From assembly GCA_964639275.1 (NCBI GenBank), contig CAZXCQ010000203.1, positions 1 through 11,424 of the forward strand: a stretch of 11,424 nt of DNA, given 5' to 3'. Shown here piece by piece: positions 6,485 to 11,424 of this stretch. How positions within the stretch are numbered: the first letter of the stretch is position 1; each line of letters opens with the position of its first letter. A program made the translations under genes and the position numbers. A model generated the notes under the pieces. It saw only the letters and a program-made list of their open reading frames with translations, was not told the origin of the DNA and did not search any database. This DNA comes from CAZXCQ01 sp964639275 (GTDB lineage Bacteria; Desulfobacterota; DSM-4660; Desulfatiglandales; Desulfatiglandaceae).

Positions 6485-8770
6485 ATGGAGACCTATTCTG
6501 TTATTGGCAAGAGAATCCCCCGCGTGGATGCCCGGGCAAAGGTCACGGGAGAGGCAAAGTATGCGGCGGATTATGAGATGCCGGGAATGCTCTGGTGCAA
6601 GATGGCAAGAAGCCTTTACCCCCATGCCAGGATCTTGAACATCGACACCCGTAGAGCCGAAAGACTTCCAGGTGTAAAAGGGGTCCTTACGGGAAAGGAC
6701 TTTAGGGGGTGGAAGTGGGGGTGGATGCCCAAGACCCGCGATGAAGGGCCACTGGCAACCCACAGGGTCCGGTATCTGGCGGAGGCCGTGGCGGCAGTGG
6801 CTGCCGTTGACGAGGATACGGCCGAGGAAGCCACAGACCTTATCAAGGTCGAGTATGAAGAACTGCCCGGGGTTTTTGATCCGGAGGAGGCCATGAAAGA
6901 GGGGGCCCCCCAGCTCTATGACCATGTGGAGAACAATATCAGCTGGGAATTCCACATGGACCTGGGAGACGTTGAAAAGGCATTCGGGGCGTCGGACCTG
7001 GTTCGGGAGGACCGCTTTGAAACGGGTCGGGTGATCACGGGTTATCTGGAGCCTCCGGCGGCCGTGGCCCTTTGGGATTCATCCGGCATCACCATCTGGG
7101 CTGCGAAGCAGAGTCCCTATTTTGTCTACCGGCACCTTGCCGCCTGCTTTGACATGCCGCTCAACAGGGTGAGGGTCATCCAGCCCTTTATTGGCGGGGG
7201 GTTTGGAGGCACAAAGAACGATTCCCTGGCCGGAGATTTTTGTTCGGTTGCCTTTTCGAAAATGACGGGCAGGCCCGTCAAATTCGTTTACAGCATGGAA
7301 GAGGTCCTGATGACCTGCCGGCGGCGTCATAACATGATCGTCTACAATAAGATGGGCATGAAAAAGGACGGAACCATCACGGCCATGCACAGCCGGGTCA
7401 TCGCAGATGGCGGGGGGCATACGGCCATCGGTCCCCTGACCATGTATCTGACGGGCTGTATGAGTACCCTTCCCTATAAGCTGCCGAACTTCAAACACGA
7501 CGCCTACCGGATATTTACCAATAATCCCATCGGGGCGGCCATGAGAGGCCATGGAATTACCCATACCCGGTTTGCAGCGGAGATCCAGATGGAGATGATG
7601 GCAGAGGAACTGGGAATCGATCCTGTGGCGGTTCGGCTAAAAAACGCCATCACAGCCCCCCATGAAACCATAAACAAGGTCACGGTCCTGTCCTGCGGTC
7701 TAAAAGAGGGTCTTAAGACCCTTGCCGAGACCCCCAACTGGAAAGAGAAGGACAAGCCGAAAGGTCCTGATGGGCCTATATCCCATGGGGTCGGAATCTC
7801 AGGCACCTCTTACCTGGGAGGTGCGAGGCAAAGGGGCCATCAATCCTGTGCCGCGGTTGTGAGACTCTGTGAAGACGGGAGCATTGACTATCTGACCGGT
7901 GCCACGGATGCGGGTCAGGGCTCTGATACGGTCCTGGTCCAGATCGTTGCCGAGGAGCTGGGGCTGAGGGTTGAGGACATTGATATCAAGCGGGTGGACA
8001 CGGCCTTAACGCCTTGCGATGCGGGCAGCTACGGCAGCCGGGTGACTGTCCTGGCCGGGGAGGCAGCCCAGAAGGCTGCCCGTGATGTGAGGAAACAGCT
8101 GGCCGAATTTGCAGCCAGGGAGTGGGAGGCCAATCCAGAAGACATTGTATTTAGAGATGGCCGGGTCTATGTCGAAGGTTCTCCAGAGAGGGCCATGCCC
8201 TTTGAAAAACTGGCCAAGATCGCCTGCTATTCCGGTTCGGGGGCGGTAATTGTGGGTAAAGGATATTCCCAGTATGGAATAGAGACTTTGGACTTTGACA
8301 AAGGCATCGGGAATTGCGGGACCTCCTACAGTTTTACTTCCCAGTTGTCGGAGGTGGATGTGGACATGGAGACCGGATTTGTCAGGTGCACGGAGATGAT
8401 TATCGCCCATGATTGTGGGAAGCCCTTGAACCCCATCAATGTCGAGGCCCAGAATCAGGGTGCGGCTATCCAGGGCCTGGGCCAGACCCTGTATGAGAAA
8501 TTTATCATGGATAAGGGGAAGACCCTCAATTCAAACCTGGCGGATTACAAAATGGCCCTTGCCCCTGACGTGCCCGATATTGAGGTCATTGACATTATTA
8601 CGGAGGATCCACTCGGTCCCTATGGGGCCAAGGAGGCATCCGAAGGCGCTATTGTGAGCACGCCGCCCTCTGTTGTAAGCGCTATCCATGATGCAACGGG
8701 CATCTGGTTTAAGGAACAGCCCATCACGCCCGAGAAGATTGTCATGGCCTTGAAAGAGAAGAAGAAATAA
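6485..8770 (+). CDS. Molybdenum hydroxylase molybdopterin-binding (large, catalytic) subunit, HcrA-like
   Basis: A 761-residue catalytic subunit of the xanthine dehydrogenase family; it holds the Mo-pyranopterin and hydroxylates (or, in one branch, reductively dehydroxylates) its substrate. The N-terminal hammerhead domain begins VIGKRIPRVDARAKVTGEAKY. Cofactor and active-site motifs follow: GGGFGGTKND at residues 237-246, AMRGHG at 352-357 with Arg354 at the position of the xanthine dehydrogenase active-site Arg, the segment DTALTPCDAGSYGSRVT at about 509-525, and GAKEASEG at 714-721, whose Glu720 matches the conserved catalytic base. The GSYxSR and GAKEAxEG signatures resemble 4-hydroxybenzoyl-CoA reductase alpha subunits (about 769 residues), suggesting a CoA-thioester substrate. 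The AYRCSFR loop of CO dehydrogenase is absent. GGAGG at 6471-6475 supports the ATG. Substrate unknown; a furoyl-CoA-dehydrogenase-like reaction is one option. Confidence 0.93.
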   Translation: METYSVIGKRIPRVDARAKVTGEAKYAADYEMPGMLWCKMARSLYPHARILNIDTRRAERLPGVKGVLTGKDFRGWKWGWMPKTRDEGPLATHRVRYLAEAVAAVAAVDEDTAEEATDLIKVEYEELPGVFDPEEAMKEGAPQLYDHVENNISWEFHMDLGDVEKAFGASDLVREDRFETGRVITGYLEPPAAVALWDSSGITIWAAKQSPYFVYRHLAACFDMPLNRVRVIQPFIGGGFGGTKNDSLAGDFCSVAFSKMTGRPVKFVYSMEEVLMTCRRRHNMIVYNKMGMKKDGTITAMHSRVIADGGGHTAIGPLTMYLTGCMSTLPYKLPNFKHDAYRIFTNNPIGAAMRGHGITHTRFAAEIQMEMMAEELGIDPVAVRLKNAITAPHETINKVTVLSCGLKEGLKTLAETPNWKEKDKPKGPDGPISHGVGISGTSYLGGARQRGHQSCAAVVRLCEDGSIDYLTGATDAGQGSDTVLVQIVAEELGLRVEDIDIKRVDTALTPCDAGSYGSRVTVLAGEAAQKAARDVRKQLAEFAAREWEANPEDIVFRDGRVYVEGSPERAMPFEKLAKIACYSGSGAVIVGKGYSQYGIETLDFDKGIGNCGTSYSFTSQLSEVDVDMETGFVRCTEMIIAHDCGKPLNPINVEAQNQGAAIQGLGQTLYEKFIMDKGKTLNSNLADYKMALAPDVPDIEVIDIITEDPLGPYGAKEASEGAIVSTPPSVVSAIHDATGIWFKEQPITPEKIVMALKEKKK

Positions 8771-8803
8771 CTGAGCCTGAAGACACGCCAAGAAATCCTG
8801 CTT

Positions 8804-8811
8804 AGAGGAGG
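8804..8811 (+). promoter_or_regulatory. Strong ribosome binding site for the acyl-CoA dehydrogenase gene
   Basis: AGAGGAGG sits 7 bases before the ATG at 8819, in a 48-base spacer after the large-subunit gene. No terminator-like hairpin with a T-run is seen in this spacer, so read-through from the molybdenum-enzyme genes is likely. Confidence 0.6.
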
Positions 8812-8818
8812 AAGCAAA

Positions 8819-10348
8819 ATGGATGTATACCCCTGGTGGACCGATGAGCAAAAGGCGTTTGCAAAAAGGATGGGGGAATTTGCCGAAAAGATCATGCCCA
8901 GGGATCAGGAGACAAGATGGAAGAGGGAATTCCCCTGGGATATCTTTGAGAGTATTGCCGAAGAAGGCTTCACAGGCGCGGGGGTCCCAAAGGAGTACGG
9001 TGGATTGGGATTGGGTGCTACGGGCGCCTGCATTGCAGCGGAGGCACTTAACAGAATGCCGGGCACGGGCAGGCTATTTGTGGGCAATATGCTGGGAGGG
9101 CTGCGTCAGATTATTGAGTTTGGAACGGAAGATCAAAAGAAACGTTTTCTTTCCAAGATCGCCAGGGCGAAAAGAGAAGATATCGGGGCCATCGTAATCA
9201 CCGAACCCTTTGCAGGGACCGACGCTGCTGCCATGGAAATGACGGCGGAATCCCAAGGAGATGGATATGTCCTGAACGGAAAGAAAAGGTTTATCGTATC
9301 AGCAGGAGTGGCCAACCGGTATATGGTCTACGCGCGTACCAGCAGTGATCCCGAGGATAGAAAAAAATACCGGCATCTCACGGCGTTCATCGTGGAGAAG
9401 GGGATGCCCGGGTTTTCGGTGGAGAAGATCAACGAGATCATCGGCTTTGAAAACATTCAGAACGGTGTCCTGGATTTCAATGACGTTCCCGTACCTCAAT
9501 CCAATGTCATCGGAAAGGAAGGAGAGGGCTGGAAGGTAATGACAGCGGGGCTCAACTTTGAAAGGACCCTCATCTGTGCCCAGGTTGTGGGGTGGATGGA
9601 CGAGCTGCTGAGGAACGTTGTCCCCTATGCCCAACGGCGGGTTCAGTTTGGGAGACGGACCATCGACTTTGTCAACAACCAGTTCAAGATTGCAGACCTG
9701 ATCATCAAGCTTAAGGTGGCAAGATTGCTCACCTACTATACCGCCTATCTATGGGATATCGGGTGGGATATCACGCTCGAGTCCAATATTGCCAAGGTAT
9801 TCAATTGCGAAGGGGTTCTGGAGGGAAGCCTGGACGCCATTCAGGTCATGGGTGGTGACGGCGTTACGCCCTTTTATCCCCTCGCCGGGATCATGAACGT
9901 ATCAAAGGTTGAGAATATTGCCGGGGGAACCATGGAGGCCTGCAGGATGGTGATATACAGGACAGCCATAAGGCAGATGGCCGAAGAACTGAAAATGCCG
10001 AGGCGTGTCATCCATGAAGATCTGGGGGTTCCCGTGCACGCAAACTCGGCGCCTGAAAAGGAGAAAGGAGTGGATGAAGAAAGGCTTCTAAAGGTTCTCG
10101 CCGAGGACTATCGGGTGAACCCGGGGCTCCACATGAGCCGTGAAGACATAATGGCGTTTTTTGATGCCGATGATCAGAGGTTGGATGAGGTGCTGGTTTC
10201 ACTAGAGAATCAGGGGCTTGCAAAGCTTTTCAAGGACAGGAAGGGTATCGCCCTGGCAAAGGCTACCTACGCAGGATTAAAAAGGGCCTTTCCCCTTGAA
10301 CACTATAAATGGTTCCCCGATTGGGTCACCGAAAACAACATATTTTAG
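8819..10348 (+). CDS. Acyl-CoA dehydrogenase with an extra C-terminal (winged-helix-like) domain
   Basis: A 509-residue flavoprotein of the acyl-CoA dehydrogenase family, expected to oxidise or reduce the alpha-beta bond of a CoA thioester using FAD. The core spans about residues 1-392: an all-helical N-terminus with VPKEYGGLGLG, the FAD/substrate strand VITEPFAGTDAAAMEM (about 126-141), the beta domain with DVPVPQSNVIGKEGEGW, and the C-terminal helices with QVMGGDG. At the place where most members have Tyr-Glu-Gly-Thr with the catalytic Glu, this protein reads AGGT (368-371), so Gly369 replaces Glu. Glu248 in LNFER matches the alternative base position of isovaleryl-CoA dehydrogenase. About 115 residues follow the normal end of the family; part of it (about 422-485) has a pattern compatible with a winged helix. 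It is the last intact gene of the cluster. Confidence 0.92.
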   Translation: MDVYPWWTDEQKAFAKRMGEFAEKIMPRDQETRWKREFPWDIFESIAEEGFTGAGVPKEYGGLGLGATGACIAAEALNRMPGTGRLFVGNMLGGLRQIIEFGTEDQKKRFLSKIARAKREDIGAIVITEPFAGTDAAAMEMTAESQGDGYVLNGKKRFIVSAGVANRYMVYARTSSDPEDRKKYRHLTAFIVEKGMPGFSVEKINEIIGFENIQNGVLDFNDVPVPQSNVIGKEGEGWKVMTAGLNFERTLICAQVVGWMDELLRNVVPYAQRRVQFGRRTIDFVNNQFKIADLIIKLKVARLLTYYTAYLWDIGWDITLESNIAKVFNCEGVLEGSLDAIQVMGGDGVTPFYPLAGIMNVSKVENIAGGTMEACRMVIYRTAIRQMAEELKMPRRVIHEDLGVPVHANSAPEKEKGVDEERLLKVLAEDYRVNPGLHMSREDIMAFFDADDQRLDEVLVSLENQGLAKLFKDRKGIALAKATYAGLKRAFPLEHYKWFPDWVTENNIF

Positions 10349-10349
10349 G

Positions 10350-10592
10350 GAGCGCAGGCTACTCAAGGAGATGGAGTTGAGGAAGACATTAGGCTATATC
10401 GCGCCCAAATTCCTTTTCTTTGATCCTGACTATGAGTAGGTCATTGATAAACTCAGGCCTGACATGCAACTTACGGAGGCCTTCATTACCCTTAAAGAGG
10501 ACGCTGCTGTCCCCTTTACTCCGTACGAATTCCTGATTGACCAAGGAAAACCCGATGAACCCAGCAGAACCGTTTCAGACGAGGATAGTGGA
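10350..10592 (+). pseudogene. N-terminal-domain remnant of a second acyl-CoA ligase
   Basis: One frame (codons starting at 10350, 10353 and so on) reads as a piece of the N-terminal domain of an AMP-forming CoA ligase: GYIAPKFLFFDPDYE, an in-frame TAG at 10437-10439, then VIDKLRPDMQLTEAFITL and YEFLIDQGKPDEP. It lines up with residues of roughly 100-175 of the intact ligase at 3118-4716 (LDYIINYSEANTLFVGPELV, then DSLRPRLQRVENVISF). The first roughly 100 residues are missing: the remnant begins right after the acyl-CoA dehydrogenase stop. Around 10578-10590 the similarity jumps, in a different frame, to the C-terminal part of the same family. The P-loop and most of the adenylation core are gone. 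This cannot yield an active ligase. Confidence 0.75.
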
Positions 10593-11103
10593 TGAACGCG
10601 GGATAGATGTGCCGGTGAGAGAAGTGGGGGAGATTATCGTTCGAAGTGAAGCCATGATGGTCGGGTACTGGGACCTCCCTGAAGAGACAGCAAAGACCAT
10701 CCGGGACGGGTGGCTCTATACGGGCGATTTCGGAAGATTCGATGCTGAAGGATATGTTTTTATCGTAGACAGGAAACACGATATGATCATTAGCGGCGGA
10801 AAGAACATCTATCCCAGGGAGATCGAAGAGCTTCTCTACACCCATGGAGCTGTCCTTGAGGCAGCGGTAATCGGCGTCCCCGATGAGTACTGGGGGGAGT
10901 CGGTAAAGGCACTTGCGGTTTTGAAGGAAGGAATGGAGGCGACTTCAGAAGAGATCATTGCCCTGTGCAAGGAGAACCTGGCTACCTACAAAAAACCCCG
11001 GACTGTGGAATTCAGGAAGGAACTCCCCAAGAGTCCAACCGGTAAGATTCTAAAGAGGGTTATCAAAGAAGAGTTCTGGAAAGGCAGGGATCGCAGGGTA
11101 TGA
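10555..11103 (+). CDS. C-terminal fragment of an acyl-CoA ligase (probably part of the pseudogene)
   Basis: An open frame of 182 codons corresponding to the last third of an AMP-forming CoA ligase. It holds YTGD, the hinge VDRKHDMIISGGKNIYP, and the complete C-terminal AMP-binding domain with the catalytic Lys in SPTGKILKR, and it is clearly related to the end of the intact ligase at 3118-4716. It lacks the ATP-binding P-loop, the YGATE motif and the acyl pocket, so it cannot catalyse adenylation alone. ATG 10555 with AAGGA 7 bases upstream is the best formal start; a TTG at 10537 is also possible. Residues before QTRIVDERG are encoded by out-of-frame remnant sequence. It could be translated as a stable domain, but reading it as the 3' end of a doubly deleted gene is more economical. 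Confidence 0.7.
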   Translation: MNPAEPFQTRIVDERGIDVPVREVGEIIVRSEAMMVGYWDLPEETAKTIRDGWLYTGDFGRFDAEGYVFIVDRKHDMIISGGKNIYPREIEELLYTHGAVLEAAVIGVPDEYWGESVKALAVLKEGMEATSEEIIALCKENLATYKKPRTVEFRKELPKSPTGKILKRVIKEEFWKGRDRRV

Positions 11104-11163
11104 GGGGATAGTCCTATTCCCGCCAAGCTAATGCAGCGTACTCAAACAAAGAAGTTATAACTT
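11104..11163 (+). other. Spacer after the ligase remnant; weak stem-loop, no gene seen
   Basis: GGGATAG at 11105-11111 can pair imperfectly (one bulge) with CTATTCCC shortly after it, but no T-run follows, so I do not call a terminator. Nothing else is recognisable in this stretch. Confidence 0.3.
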
Positions 11164-11217
11164 ATGAAAATTATGGCGTTTAACGGAAGTCCAAGAAAGA
11201 AAGAGGAGGAAATATAA
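11164..11217 (+). pseudogene. N-terminal stub of a flavodoxin-fold NADPH-dependent FMN reductase-like protein
   Basis: An ATG opens a frame that reads MKIMAFNGSPRKKEEEI and then stops (TAA 11215-11217). The first 13 residues match the very conserved start of NADPH-dependent FMN reductase/iron-sulfur flavoprotein-type proteins, where beta-strand 1 leads into the FMN-phosphate-binding loop (FNGSPRK, normally followed by GNT). After residue 13 the family pattern is lost, and none of the three downstream frames continues it. I read it as a gene cut short by a deletion or rearrangement. A chance match is possible because only 17 codons are involved. Confidence 0.5.
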
Positions 11218-11261
11218 GATAAAGACCAACCAGACCCTAAGTGCTTCGTTTCATAAATTCG

Positions 11262-11277
11262 GTGACATATTTGTCAC
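11262..11277. repeat. Short perfect inverted repeat
   Basis: GTGACA (11262-11267) and TGTCAC (11272-11277) form a perfect 6-base-pair stem with a TATT loop. There is no adjacent gene start to which it could serve as an operator, and no T-run that would make it a terminator. It may belong to the same repeat-rich non-coding block as the larger palindrome that follows. Confidence 0.5.
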
Positions 11278-11304
11278 TCAAAGCGTGTTCAAGTGCTCGT
11301 ATTT

Positions 11305-11387
11305 CTGGATTCCGGGGCCTGCCCCGGACCGGATCCGGGGTTCGCCGGAATGACGGACACCTGGGCTTCTTTGTCATTCCTACGAAA
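11305..11387. repeat. Nested palindromic repeat element (dispersed-repeat type)
   Basis: Several inverted repeats are stacked here. ATTCCGG (11309-11315) pairs with CCGGAAT (11345-11351); inside it CCCCGGA (11322-11328) pairs with TCCGGGG (11334-11340) around a 5-base loop. GGAATGAC (11347-11354) also recurs inverted as GTCATTCC (11373-11380), so a second arm of the same unit begins there. GGATTCCGG...CCGGAATGAC palindromes of this sort are common as dispersed intergenic repeats in some proteobacterial genomes; that this is such a family is from general knowledge, and no other copy lies in this window. No open frame of interest covers it. Confidence 0.7.
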
Positions 11388-11424
11388 GTGACGGATGGAA
11401 AGAAAAGACTAGTCCCTTTACCTT

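Noticed and set aside
6446..6955. A 169-codon minus-strand open frame opposite the Fe-S and large subunit genes.
   Set aside because: Antisense to well-supported coding sequence, with low-complexity Pro-rich translation and no recognisable motif.
5052..8770. Aerobic carbon monoxide dehydrogenase (CoxMSL), suggested by the medium-small-large gene order.
   Set aside because: The large subunit lacks the AYRCSFR loop with the Mo/Cu-site cysteine; the matching position reads AMRGHG, and other motifs point to CoA-ester-type enzymes.
11105..11122. A possible transcription terminator after the ligase remnant.
   Set aside because: The stem has a bulge and is short, and no T-run follows, so the evidence is too weak for a terminator call.

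Overview
The window is 11.4 kb of an apparently bacterial chromosome with a single dominant layout: a long co-directional (+ strand) gene cluster of nine genes from about 195 to 10348, preceded by the tail of another reading frame and followed by decayed gene fragments and palindromic repeats. Moderate GC content, strong GGAGG-type ribosome binding sites, a TRAP transporter, a CoA-ester-type molybdenum hydroxylase and palindromes of the GGATTCCGG...CCGGAATGAC kind together suggest an anaerobic, aromatic- or acid-degrading proteobacterium, most likely of the Desulfobacterota (sulfate-reducing 'Deltaproteobacteria'). That placement is inference; there is no rRNA or marker gene here.

Layout: 1-173, C-terminal tail of an unidentified reading frame; 195-3102, a complete tripartite TRAP transporter (periplasmic binding protein, small and large membrane subunits); 3118-4716, a complete acyl-CoA/aryl-CoA ligase; 4724-5005, a MoaD/ThiS-like sulfur carrier ending in Gly-Gly-Gly; 5052-8770, the three subunits of a xanthine-dehydrogenase-family molybdenum hydroxylase (FAD, 2x[2Fe-2S], molybdopterin); 8819-10348, an acyl-CoA dehydrogenase with an extra C-terminal domain; 10350-11103, the wreck of a second acyl-CoA ligase that has lost its N-terminus and its central ATP-binding core; 11104-11424, no intact gene, only a 17-residue start of a flavodoxin-like protein and inverted repeats.

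How the genes probably work together (inference): an organic acid is taken up by the TRAP system, converted to its CoA thioester by the ligase, and the thioester is then oxidised by the molybdenum hydroxylase (hydroxylation with water) and by the acyl-CoA dehydrogenase. The MoaD-like protein would supply dithiolene sulfur for the molybdenum cofactor. The large subunit resembles 4-hydroxybenzoyl-CoA reductase alpha subunits, but the FAD subunit lacks the [4Fe-4S] loop that makes that enzyme reductive, so an oxidative CoA-ester hydroxylase is the better reading. The substrate cannot be read from the sequence; an aromatic, heteroaromatic (furoate-like) or alicyclic acid would fit.

Points most worth a second look: the combined operon as a possible undescribed CoA-ester oxidation pathway; the acyl-CoA dehydrogenase that has Gly at the usual catalytic-Glu position and carries a winged-helix-like tail; the internally deleted ligase; and a long hairpin between the binding-protein gene and the membrane-subunit genes of the transporter.
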